From: Streptomyces liliifuscus
GTDB taxonomy: Bacteria; Actinomycetota; Actinomycetes; Streptomycetales; Streptomycetaceae
Direction of reading: 5' to 3'
DNA length: 64,000 nt
Assembly (NCBI RefSeq): GCF_016598615.1
Contig: NZ_CP066831.1
Location: 6,634,001-6,698,000 of the forward strand
Shown piece after piece: positions 17,202-25,530 of the stretch (position 1 is its first letter; the number at the start of each line of letters is the position of its first letter). The position numbers were made by a program, and so were the translations under genes. Below the pieces are notes generated by a model. It saw only the letters and a program-made list of their open reading frames with translations, was not told the origin of the DNA and did not search any database.

Positions 17202-19517
17202 TCAGCCCCGCTCCTGCTCGGGTCCCGGCTCAAGGGACTCGGGGTCCGACTTCGGGTCCGACTCGGGGCCCAGTTCGAGGGAGAGGAACCCGGTCCCGGC
17301 CTTCGCCCGCGCCACCCGTTCCCCGGCCGCAAGCGCCCAGGGCGCCGACGGGTCGCTCGACGAGGCACGCAGTGTGTCACCTTCGCGTACGACGGTGAAG
17401 GTCACGCCGTCCACGGGCACCGTGACCTGCGCGCCGCGGTCGAGCCCGTACGCGTGCAGGGTCACCCCGTCCGCGTGCGGATAGTCCGGCCGGTCGTCGA
17501 CGGCTCCCACCGGGATCACCGCGCCCGGCCTGACGAGGAGCGGCACGCTGGAGAAGCCGTGCCTCTCGCGCACCCAGCGGGGCCCGGTCACCGGCCGGCC
17601 GGTCAGGAAGTGGGTCCAGGTGCCCTCGGGCACGTAGTACGACACCTCGCCCTCGTCGGAGAACACCGGCGCGACCAGCAGGTCCGGACCGAGCATGTAC
17701 TGCCGTTCCAGATGCGCGCACCCGGGGTCGTCCGGGAACTCCAGGAGCATCGCGCGCATCATCGGGACGCCCTCGGTGTGCGCGGTGCGGGCGGCCTCGT
17801 ACAGATACGGCATGAGGCGCAGCTTCAGCCGGGTGAACAGGCGCAGGACGTCCACGGCCTCCTCGTCGAAGAGCCAGGGCACCCGGTAGGAGGAGCTGCC
17901 GTGCAGGCGGCTGTGCGAGGAGAGCAGGCCGAAGGCGAGCCAGCGCTTGAAGAGGGCGGGTGTCGGGGTGCCCTCGAAGCCGCCGATGTCGTGGCTCCAG
18001 TAGCCGAACCCGGAGAGGCCGAGCGACAGGCCGCCGCGCAGCGACTCGGCCATCGACTCGTAGGTCGCCTCGCAGTCGCCGCCCCAGTGCACGGGGAACT
18101 TCTGGCTGCCGGCGGTCGCCGAGCGCGCGAAAACGACGGCCTCGCCCTCGCCGCGGTGCTTGCGCAGCACGTCGAAGACGGTCCGGTTGTAGAGGTAGGT
18201 GTAGTAGTTGTGCATCCGCTCGGGGTCGCCGCCGTCCGCGTACGCCACGTCGAGCGGGACCCGCTCCCCGAAGTCGGTCTTGAAGCAGTCGACGCCCTGC
18301 GCGAGCAGCGCCTCCAGCTTCGACGCGTACCAGTCGCGGGCGGCCTCACTCGTGAAGTCGACCAGTGCCATGCCGGGTTGCCACAGGTCCCACTGCCAGA
18401 CGCTGCCGTCGGGCCGCTTCAGCAGGTGTCCGAGGGCCTTGCCCTCCGCGAACAGCGGGGAGCGCTGCGCGATGTACGGGTTGATCCAGACGCTGATGTG
18501 CAGCCCGCGCTCCTTGAGGCGGGCCAGCATCCCCTCCGGGTCGGGGAAGACCCGGGGATCCCACTCGAAGTCGCACCAGTTGAACTCCCGCATCCAGAAA
18601 CAGTCGAAGTGGAAGACGGAGAGCGGGAGTTCACGCTCCTTCATGCCGTCGATGAAGGAGGTCACGGTCGTCTCGTCGTACGACGTGGTGAAGGACGTCG
18701 ACAGCCACAGCCCGAACGACCAGGCGGGCGGCAGCGCCGGACGGCCGGTGAGGGCCGTGTACTTGCGGAGGATGTCCTTCGGCGTCGGACCGTAGATGAC
18801 GTAGTACGTCAACTGCTGTGTCTCGGCGCTGAACTGCACCCGGGACACCGCCTCCGAGCCGACCTCGAACGACACCCGGCCCGGATGGTCGACGAACACG
18901 CCGTAGCCGGCGTCCGTCAGATAGAACGGCACGTTCTTGTACGCCTGTTCCGTGGCCGTGCCCCCGTCGGCGTTCCACATGTCGACGACCTGGCCGTTCT
19001 TGACCAGCGGCCCGAAGCGTTCGCCGAGTCCGTAGACCTGGGTCCCCACACCGAGGTTGAGCTGCTCGCGCAGATAGTGGCCGCCCGTGCCCGCGTCCCG
19101 CATGATGCCCATGCCCTTGGCGCCGCTGGTGGTCAGGGTGCGGCCGTCCGCGAGGAAGTCGACGTGCCAGGGGCCGGTGCGGCTCACCCGTACGGACAGG
19201 GCGCCCGCGGTGAGGGTCGCGGACTCCTCGTCGTACTCGGCGTGCGCCGCGAACTCCTCCCTCCCCAGTTCGAATCGGGGCCCGCGCGGCTCCTCGCCCT
19301 CGAAGTGCGTGAACGTGACGCCGATGACGTCCGGCATCGGCGCGTGTGCGCTGATCGTCACGACCGGTCCCTTCAGCAGGTCGCCGCGGTGGCGGATGGG
19401 CTGGGTCGGCGCGTGGATCGCCAACACGCCCTGCCCGGCGGTCACATCGAGGACCTCGACCGGATGGGCCGCGCTCACGCCCTCGCGCAGCATCCAGTAG
19501 CCGTCGGTGAACTTCAC
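17202..19517 (-). CDS. yicI: GH31 alpha-xylosidase (YicI type)
   Basis: This is a 771-aa cytoplasmic enzyme with no signal peptide. The GTG at 19517 is chosen because AAGGGG lies 7 nt upstream; it gives VKFTDGYWMLREGV, the usual N-terminus of YicI-like enzymes. The nucleophile is Asp415 in FKTDFGERVPLD, and the acid/base is Asp481 in HWGGDCEATYES; both positions agree closely with E. coli YicI. The segment DCFWMREFNWCDFEWDPRVFPDPEGML is diagnostic for alpha-xylosidases rather than alpha-glucosidases. It should release xylose from alpha-xylosides such as isoprimeverose imported by the adjacent transporter. Downstream of the two permease genes, upstream of the LacI gene. Confidence 0.93.
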   Translation of the reverse strand: MKFTDGYWMLREGVSAAHPVEVLDVTAGQGVLAIHAPTQPIRHRGDLLKGPVVTISAHAPMPDVIGVTFTHFEGEEPRGPRFELGREEFAAHAEYDEESATLTAGALSVRVSRTGPWHVDFLADGRTLTTSGAKGMGIMRDAGTGGHYLREQLNLGVGTQVYGLGERFGPLVKNGQVVDMWNADGGTATEQAYKNVPFYLTDAGYGVFVDHPGRVSFEVGSEAVSRVQFSAETQQLTYYVIYGPTPKDILRKYTALTGRPALPPAWSFGLWLSTSFTTSYDETTVTSFIDGMKERELPLSVFHFDCFWMREFNWCDFEWDPRVFPDPEGMLARLKERGLHISVWINPYIAQRSPLFAEGKALGHLLKRPDGSVWQWDLWQPGMALVDFTSEAARDWYASKLEALLAQGVDCFKTDFGERVPLDVAYADGGDPERMHNYYTYLYNRTVFDVLRKHRGEGEAVVFARSATAGSQKFPVHWGGDCEATYESMAESLRGGLSLGLSGFGYWSHDIGGFEGTPTPALFKRWLAFGLLSSHSRLHGSSSYRVPWLFDEEAVDVLRLFTRLKLRLMPYLYEAARTAHTEGVPMMRAMLLEFPDDPGCAHLERQYMLGPDLLVAPVFSDEGEVSYYVPEGTWTHFLTGRPVTGPRWVRERHGFSSVPLLVRPGAVIPVGAVDDRPDYPHADGVTLHAYGLDRGAQVTVPVDGVTFTVVREGDTLRASSSDPSAPWALAAGERVARAKAGTGFLSLELGPESDPKSDPESLEPGPEQERG

Positions 19518-19528
19518 ACGCACACCCC

Positions 19529-20350
19529 TTACTTGACCGCGCCCACGGCGATGCCGCGGGTGAGCGTCCGCTGGAAGACCAGGAAGAAGACGAGGGCGGG
19601 CAGGACACCCAGGAGCGCGGCCGCGTTCGTCATCGTGGCGTCCATCAGGCGCTGGCCCTGGAGGACACCGAGCGCCACCGACACGGTCTGGTTGTCGTTG
19701 GAGATCAGCATGACCAGGGGAAGCAGGAACTCGTTCCAGGTCCAGATGAAGAAGAAGACCAGGAGCACGCCGATGGTGGGCCGGCTGACGGGCACCACGA
19801 TCCGCCACAGCACCTGCCACTTGTTCGCCCCGTCGATCCGGGCGGCCTCGATGATCTCGCGCGGGAACTGTCCGAGGACGGAGGCGAGGAGATACGTGCC
19901 GAAGGCGGCCTGGATCACGACGAAGACGATGATCACGCTCAGCCTGGTGTCGTACAGGCCCGCTTCCTTGCTCAGGTAGTAGACCGGGTAGACCAGCGCC
20001 TCCTGCGGCAGCATGTTCGCCAGCACGAAGAAGGCGAGCACCCAGGTGCGGCCCTTGATGCGGCCGATGCCGATCGCGTACGCGTTGAGGACCGACAGGA
20101 CGACGGCGCCCAGGGCCACAGACCCGCTGATGAGCACCGAGTTGACCAGCTTCTGCCCGAAGTCGACGCGCTGCCAGAAGTCCTTCAGACCGTCGAGGTA
20201 GACGCCCTCGGGAAGGCTGAGCGGGCCGTTCGCCGAGTACTCGGCGGGCGACTTCACCGCGTTGACGGCGACGATCAGGAAGGGCAGGACCATGAAGAGG
20301 GCCCCGATGAACAGGGCGACGAGCACCGGATAGCGGCGGGCGGCGGTCAT
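19529..20350 (-). CDS. ABC sugar transporter permease (MalG type)
   Basis: A 273-aa inner-membrane permease with six predicted helices, starting at the ATG at 20350 (MTAARRYPVLVALFIGALF). It carries the EAA loop for contact with the ATPase (EIIEAARIDGANKWQVLWRIVVP). Its ATG overlaps the stop of the preceding permease by 4 nt, indicating translational coupling. No ATP-binding gene is present, as is common in Streptomyces, where MsiK-type ATPases serve several sugar transporters. Confidence 0.93.
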   Translation of the reverse strand: MTAARRYPVLVALFIGALFMVLPFLIVAVNAVKSPAEYSANGPLSLPEGVYLDGLKDFWQRVDFGQKLVNSVLISGSVALGAVVLSVLNAYAIGIGRIKGRTWVLAFFVLANMLPQEALVYPVYYLSKEAGLYDTRLSVIIVFVVIQAAFGTYLLASVLGQFPREIIEAARIDGANKWQVLWRIVVPVSRPTIGVLLVFFFIWTWNEFLLPLVMLISNDNQTVSVALGVLQGQRLMDATMTNAAALLGVLPALVFFLVFQRTLTRGIAVGAVK

Positions 20351-21348
20351 ACTCGGAGCCCTTCCTCGGCGTCTTCGGCCCGGGTCTGGAGCTTCAGTCC
20401 CACGAGGGCGAGGACGAGGATGATCACGGTCAGGACGGTGGAGATCGCCGCCCCGTAGCCCACCTGCGTCTTCTCGAAGAACGTGGTGAAGGAGAAGTAG
20501 GAGGGCACGTTCGTCGCCCCGCCGGGCCCGCCCTTCGTGAGGACGTACACCGCCCCGAAGACCTTGAGCGCGGCGATCGTGCACCACAGGAGTACGACGT
20601 GGATCTCGGGCCTGATCTGCGGCAGCGTGATGTGCCAGAACCGCCGCCACCAGCCGGCGCCGTCCAGCTCGGCGGCCTCGTACAGCTGGGGATCGACGCG
20701 TTGCAGGCCCGCCATGAAGACCACGAGCGGGAAGCCGATCTGCACCCAGACCATCACGCCCATGACGGTGTAGAGGGCGAGGTCGGGGTCGCCGAGCCAG
20801 TCCTGCTGGAGGCCGCCGAGCCCGACGGCCTTCAGGAGCTCGTTCAGCGAGCCGTTCTCCGGCGCGAGGATCCAGCTCCACACGATGCCCGCGACCGCGA
20901 TCGGCAGGACCTGCGGCAGATAGAAGCAGGCCCGCAGCACGGCGACCGTCCTGCTGCCGAAGTGCTTGCCGACGAAGTCGAAGAGGGCGGCGGCCAGCAC
21001 GAGTCCCACGACGGTCGGCACGGCCGCCATCGCCACGACCATGAACAGGCTGTGCCGGAAGGACGCCCAGAACTCCGAGTCGTCCATCAGCTCCCGGTAG
21101 TTGGCGAGCCCGGTCCACTTCGGCGTACCCACGCCCTGCCACTCGGTGAAGCTCACGCCCGTGTTCATCAGGAACGGCACGACGATGATCACGAAGAAGG
21201 CGAGCGCTCCGGGGAGCAGGAACAGCGCGTACGAGTCGCGGGGGCGGTGCGGTCCCTTCGCCCGGTGATGCGCTTCGACAGCATCACCGCCCCGACTGCC
21301 CCGTCCGCTCCGACTGCCCCGGCCGCCCCGTTCGACGGTGACCGTCAT
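20347..21348 (-). CDS. ABC sugar transporter permease (MalF type)
   Basis: This is a 333-aa permease starting at the ATG at 21348 (MTVTVERGGRG). A basic, Gly/Ser/Arg-rich 35-residue N-terminal tail precedes helix 1 (LFLLPGALAFFVIIVVPFLM). The EAA motif is YEAAELDGAGWWRRFWHITLP. Its start overlaps the binding-protein stop by 4 nt (ATGA), and its stop overlaps the next permease start in the same way. Together with the neighbouring genes it forms a CUT1-type importer for an oligosaccharide. Confidence 0.93.
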   Translation of the reverse strand: MTVTVERGGRGSRSGRGSRGGDAVEAHHRAKGPHRPRDSYALFLLPGALAFFVIIVVPFLMNTGVSFTEWQGVGTPKWTGLANYRELMDDSEFWASFRHSLFMVVAMAAVPTVVGLVLAAALFDFVGKHFGSRTVAVLRACFYLPQVLPIAVAGIVWSWILAPENGSLNELLKAVGLGGLQQDWLGDPDLALYTVMGVMVWVQIGFPLVVFMAGLQRVDPQLYEAAELDGAGWWRRFWHITLPQIRPEIHVVLLWCTIAALKVFGAVYVLTKGGPGGATNVPSYFSFTTFFEKTQVGYGAAISTVLTVIILVLALVGLKLQTRAEDAEEGLRV

Positions 21349-22643
21349 GGGGCCTGTACGCCCTTCTCGTACGCCGATTCCACCGCGTCCAGGTAGGCGT
21401 CCGGTTTCGCGCTTCCCGTCATCAGCTTCTGGGTCTCGGAGACGAGCACGTCGTAGAAGCCGGCGACCGGCCAGTCGGGGTAGAAGGCCAGCCCGTCCCG
21501 CTCGGCGAGGGTGTTGAAGTTGGCGATCAGCCCCTTGGAGCGCGGGTCCGTGATGGCGGCGGGGTCGGCGGCCACCGGGACTCCGCCGTTGTTGCCGAGC
21601 AGGTTCTGGATCTTCTTCGACATGGTGATGTCGATGAAGTCGTACGCCAGGTCCTTGTTCTTGGCGCCCTTGGGGACCACCCAGAGGTTGCCGCCCGAGC
21701 CGAGGGTCATGTTCGACTCCGGCCACAGGAAGGTGCCCCAGTCGACCTTGCTCTCCGCGACGAACCGGCCGTACCACCAGCTGCCGGAGAACAGGATCGG
21801 GCTCTTGCCCTGGATGAAGGAGACCCCGGCGTCCTCCGCCTTCGTACCGGTGGACTTCTCGCTGATGTACCCCTTCTTCACCCAGTCCGCGAAGGTCTCG
21901 GCGCCGTACGTCCAGGCGGCGTCGTGGAAGTCGGGCTCGCCCTTGTAGAGCTCGTACGAGTCCACCCAGGCGCGATCGGCCTTCGACAGGGCCAGCTGGT
22001 AGAGGTACTGGTGGGCGATGTACTCGGCGCCCGCGTTGGCGAGCGGGGTGATGCCCTCGTCGACGAACCTGTCCATGGCGGCGGTCAGTTCGTCGAACGT
22101 CTTCGGCTCGGCCAGCCCGTACTTCTTGAAGAGGTCCTTGTTGTAGAACACCATCGTGTACTCGGCGTAGTTGGGGATTCCGTACCACTTCCCGGAACCC
22201 ATCACGCCCTTGGCGTCGTACTGGCTGGTGGTCCGCACACCGGCGCTGAGCTTCTTGTCCCAGCCGCGGTTCGCCGCCTCCGCGGACAGGTCGGTGAGCA
22301 GCCCCTGTCGGGAGAGGTGCCCGGCCGTCGCGTTGCCCTTGTTGTACTCCATGAGGTCGGGCGCGTCATTGGAGTTGAGGACCATCGGGGCCGTCTTCTG
22401 GATCTGTTCGAAGCCCTTCTCCTCGAACTTCACCTCGACGCCCGGGTGGGTCTTCTCGAACTCCTTGATGGCCTCCGTCCAGGCCACGCCCATCGCGCTG
22501 TTGGGTGCCTCGTAGTGCCACAGCTTCAACGTCTTCCCGTCGGAGGACTCGCTGCCCGAGTCGCCGCCGCAGGAGGCCAGCAGCAGGGTGGTGCTCACCA
22601 CCGCCGCGGCCACGGCCATCACACGCCTTCGTGCCGTCAACAT
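21345..22643 (-). CDS. ABC transporter sugar-binding lipoprotein
   Basis: A 432-aa extracellular solute-binding protein. The lipoprotein signal is MLTARRRVMAVAAAVVSTTLLLASCGGD, with lipobox LLASC. The mature part begins with DGKTLKLWHYEAPNSAMGVAWTEAIKEF, the family 1 solute-binding fold. It is the first gene of the minus-strand operon and lies downstream of two palindromic operators. Substrate specificity is inferred from the GH31 alpha-xylosidase in the same operon: most likely an alpha-xylose-capped oligosaccharide, such as a xyloglucan fragment. Confidence 0.93.
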   Translation of the reverse strand: MLTARRRVMAVAAAVVSTTLLLASCGGDSGSESSDGKTLKLWHYEAPNSAMGVAWTEAIKEFEKTHPGVEVKFEEKGFEQIQKTAPMVLNSNDAPDLMEYNKGNATAGHLSRQGLLTDLSAEAANRGWDKKLSAGVRTTSQYDAKGVMGSGKWYGIPNYAEYTMVFYNKDLFKKYGLAEPKTFDELTAAMDRFVDEGITPLANAGAEYIAHQYLYQLALSKADRAWVDSYELYKGEPDFHDAAWTYGAETFADWVKKGYISEKSTGTKAEDAGVSFIQGKSPILFSGSWWYGRFVAESKVDWGTFLWPESNMTLGSGGNLWVVPKGAKNKDLAYDFIDITMSKKIQNLLGNNGGVPVAADPAAITDPRSKGLIANFNTLAERDGLAFYPDWPVAGFYDVLVSETQKLMTGSAKPDAYLDAVESAYEKGVQAP

Positions 22644-22692
22644 CCAGTGCCTCCGGGGGAGTCGGATGGGTATCGGGACATCACGCAGCGTT

Positions 22693-22710
22693 CATCGAAT
22701 CGTTTCGATG
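22693..22710. promoter_or_regulatory. LacI-type operator 1 upstream of the xyloside operon
   Basis: CATCGAATCGTTTCGATG has 7-bp inverted arms around a 4-nt centre, and lies 50 bp before the binding-protein start. Its centre is 23 bp from that of operator 2. Confidence 0.65.
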
Positions 22711-22716
22711 CGCGAC

Positions 22717-22732
22717 GTCGAAGCGCTTCGAC
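22717..22732. promoter_or_regulatory. LacI-type operator 2 upstream of the xyloside operon
   Basis: GTCGAAGCGCTTCGAC is a perfect 16-bp palindrome with the CG-centred form typical of LacI-family sites (half site related to TCGAA). It is the likely target of the LacI regulator encoded at the end of the operon. Confidence 0.7.
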
Positions 22733-22821
22733 GGGGGAACGTATGTGGGGGCTGTGGGCGCGTCAATGGGGTGCGCGCGAATTGGGGCGGGTGTTCGGCG
22801 GGTCGGACGGGTGGGGTGTCG

Positions 22822-24315
22822 TCAGGGTTGGGCTTCGGCCTGGGCTTGGGCCTCGGCTTGGGCTTGGACTTGGACTTGGGGTGAGGCTTGGGGCTGGGGC
22901 TGGGCTTGGGCTTGGGGTGAGGCCTGAGCGTGGGCGTGGGCGTGGGCCGGGGCCGGGCGGCCCGTCGTTGCCGTGACCGAGATCAGGAGGGCGGTCGCCG
23001 CCGCTGCGACCGGTACTCCGTAGCCCGCGGTCGTCGACACGTGTTCCACGGCCCATCCGCCGGCCGCCGCCCCGCAGGCGATCCCGCCCAGCAGTCCCGT
23101 CACCGCCAGGGTCATCCCCTCGTTCAACCGGCCCTCGGGCGTGCGGTGCTGGACCAGGGTCATGCCCGTGACCATCGCGGGGGCGGTCGCCATCCCCGCC
23201 AACAGCAGCGCCCCGGCGAGCACCACGAGGGAACCCGTGAGGGAGGCGGCCAGCAGCGGCAGCCACATCAGGAGGGCCATCGCGGCGAGGGTCCACGGAT
23301 GCCGCCGCTCGGCCGGGCCCGTTGCCCTCAGGGCCCCGTAGAGGAGCCCGGCGGCGCACGATCCGGCGGCCTGTAGCCCGAGGACGATCCCGGCCGCCGC
23401 CCGGTGCCCCTGCGCGTCGGCGAACGCGATCGTCACCACCTCCATCGAGCCGAACACCGCACCCGTGGCGAGGAATCCCACCAGCAGCGGCGGCATCCCG
23501 GGCGCCCGGACCGGCGACCGCGTCGCTGTGCTCGTACGGCCCCGGGCGGGCGGTTCCGTCGAGCGCTGGGCGGCGAAGGTGAGCACGCCGGTCAGCAGCA
23601 GGACGACCCCGACGAGGGTGCCGGCCTCCGGGAACAGCGCCCCGCACAGGGACGCGGCCAGTACCGGCCCGAGCATGAAACACAGCTCGTCGGCGGCCTG
23701 CTCGAAGGAGTTCGCGGTGTGGAGGCGTACCGGATCGCCCTTCAGCAGATACGCCCAGCGTGCCCGGGACATACCGCCGGTGTTGGGTGTGGTGGCCGTG
23801 GCGGCGTACGCGGCGAACAGCGTCCAGTCGGGTGCCCCGTACCGGACGCAGAGCATCAGCGCGAGCGAGCCGAGCGCGGCGATCGCCGTCGCGGGCACGG
23901 CGATCCGCGCCTGTCCGTGCCGGTCGACCAGCCGTGCCGTCCAGGGTGCCACGACCGCCGTCGCAGCCAGCCCGGTCGCCGTGACGGCACCGGCGAGCGC
24001 GTACGAGCCCCGCGCCCCCGCGATCATGATCACCGCGCTCACGCTGAACATGCCCATGGGGAGCCGGGCGATCAGATTCCCGAGGGTGAAGGCCCGGGTG
24101 CCGGGGATGGTGAAGAGGCGGCGGTACGGGTTGGTTCCGCGCCGAGGCCGCCCTTCCGGGCGGGAGGCCCGCCGCCGCGGTCCGAAATCGGCCACCACCA
24201 GGCTGTCGGCGGTGACGGCGGGGACGGTCGTACGTGCGTCGGGGTGGGGGCGGGACCGGGGTCGGGGGTACGGCCGAGGGGGCTGCTGGAGGGGTGGTCG
24301 GGGTGGTCGGGGCAT
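22822..24315 (-). CDS. MFS transporter with low-complexity tail
   Basis: A 497-aa major facilitator protein with about 12 hydrophobic segments between residues 68 and 445 (NLIARLPMGMFSVSAVIMIAG onward). It resembles actinobacterial drug or sugar efflux MFS proteins of the type RLFTIPGTRAFTLGN. The first 60 residues are Pro/Arg-rich, and the true start may lie downstream, since no Shine-Dalgarno precedes the ATG at 24315. The C-terminus is a repeated Gln/Ala/Pro/His tail (QAQAEAQ units) encoded by tandem hexamer-like DNA at 22826-22950. It is divergent from a LysR regulator 83 bp away, which probably controls it. Substrate unknown. Confidence 0.82.
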   Translation of the reverse strand: MPRPPRPPLQQPPRPYPRPRSRPHPDARTTVPAVTADSLVVADFGPRRRASRPEGRPRRGTNPYRRLFTIPGTRAFTLGNLIARLPMGMFSVSAVIMIAGARGSYALAGAVTATGLAATAVVAPWTARLVDRHGQARIAVPATAIAALGSLALMLCVRYGAPDWTLFAAYAATATTPNTGGMSRARWAYLLKGDPVRLHTANSFEQAADELCFMLGPVLAASLCGALFPEAGTLVGVVLLLTGVLTFAAQRSTEPPARGRTSTATRSPVRAPGMPPLLVGFLATGAVFGSMEVVTIAFADAQGHRAAAGIVLGLQAAGSCAAGLLYGALRATGPAERRHPWTLAAMALLMWLPLLAASLTGSLVVLAGALLLAGMATAPAMVTGMTLVQHRTPEGRLNEGMTLAVTGLLGGIACGAAAGGWAVEHVSTTAGYGVPVAAAATALLISVTATTGRPAPAHAHAHAQASPQAQAQPQPQASPQVQVQAQAEAQAQAEAQP

Positions 24316-24398
24316 GGATCAACGTTCGCCCGGCCCGTCGGCGGGGGTCCAACACTTACTCCGTACCGATTCACGCACCCGCGTTGTAGGTTCGCCGG

Positions 24399-25370
24399 AT
24401 GCCCGCCCACCTCGACCCCCGCCTGCTGCGCGCCTTCCTCGCCGTCGCCGAGGACCTGCACTTCACTCGCGCGGCCGCCCGGCTGTACGTCGCCCAGCAG
24501 GCCCTCAGCCGTGACATCCGGCGGCTGGAGCGGGAGTTGGGCGCCACCCTCTTCGTACGCACCACCCGGCAGGTGACGCTCACCCTCGACGGCGAGCGGC
24601 TGCTGCCCCACGCGCGGCGGGCGCTGGAGGCGCAGGACGAGCTGCTGGCCGCCTTCGGGCGGCCGGACGCCGAGCGGCCCCTGCTCGTGGACGTGAACAG
24701 CCCCGGGCTGGTCTCCGGGCGCGTGCTGGCCCTGGCCCGTGAACTCGCCCCCGACTGCGAGCTGATGACCCGCTTCGAGAGCGGCCTCACCGGCGCCGCC
24801 GCCGAGCTGCTCGCGGGGCGGCTCGACGCGTCCTTCGGGCGGTTCGCGGGCCTGGACCCGGCGGTCCGCGCCCGCCTGGAACAGCAGCCCGTGCGGTACG
24901 AACCCATGGCCGTCGTGCTGCCGGAGGACCACCGACTGGCCGAAATGGATGCCATACCACTCGACGCGCTGGCGGGCGAACAGGTGTACGCGGGAGCCGG
25001 GAATCCCCGGACGCTGGAGTGGACCGACCTCGCCCGTCAGCTTTTCGAGGGACGCGGGATCGAGGTCGCGGCGCCGGCGCCACTCGCCGTCGGCACGGAG
25101 GAGTTCCAAAGGATCATGGCCAAGAAACGAAACCCCGTCCTGGCCGTGATGGATTTTCCGGCCATGCCCAAATCCGTCCTCCGGCCCCTGGTCGACCCGG
25201 TTCCGCTGTCACCGGTGTCGCTGGTGTGGCGGAAGGGACTGGTGCATCGTGGAGTGGAGGCGTTGCGCACTGCGGCGGCTCGGCTTGCGGGGGCGGAAGG
25301 GTGGCTGGAGCGTCCATCGGAGGGTTGGATTCCGGCCACAGATGCACTCATCATGATGAGCCGGGCCTGA
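24399..25370 (+). CDS. LysR family transcriptional regulator
   Basis: This 323-aa regulator has an N-terminal winged helix (LDPRLLRAFLAVAEDLHFTRAAARLYVAQQALSRDIRRLE) and a LysR substrate-binding domain (about 95-300). The AQQALSRDIRRLE helix is the DNA-recognition helix. LysR proteins usually control the divergent gene, here the MFS transporter, from the shared 83-bp promoter. The inducer cannot be predicted from sequence. Confidence 0.93.
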   Translation: MPAHLDPRLLRAFLAVAEDLHFTRAAARLYVAQQALSRDIRRLERELGATLFVRTTRQVTLTLDGERLLPHARRALEAQDELLAAFGRPDAERPLLVDVNSPGLVSGRVLALARELAPDCELMTRFESGLTGAAAELLAGRLDASFGRFAGLDPAVRARLEQQPVRYEPMAVVLPEDHRLAEMDAIPLDALAGEQVYAGAGNPRTLEWTDLARQLFEGRGIEVAAPAPLAVGTEEFQRIMAKKRNPVLAVMDFPAMPKSVLRPLVDPVPLSPVSLVWRKGLVHRGVEALRTAAARLAGAEGWLERPSEGWIPATDALIMMSRA

Positions 25371-25530
25371 CACAGAACCCTCACTGTTGCTTACGTGCGC
25401 TACATTCATGGGCCGGGTGCAGTGTGATAAAGGGGGCGCTCGGGCCGGATGGGGGTCCGGTCCGGACGACGAGTACGAGTGCCCGGGTCGTACATGCACC
25501 CCTGTGAACCAGTCCCGTGGGGGGATGTGC

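Noticed and set aside
22697-22732. Possible CRISPR or transposon end because of short inverted repeats
   Set aside because: Only two palindromes, directly upstream of a sugar operon, with LacI-operator form; no spacers, cas genes or transposase.
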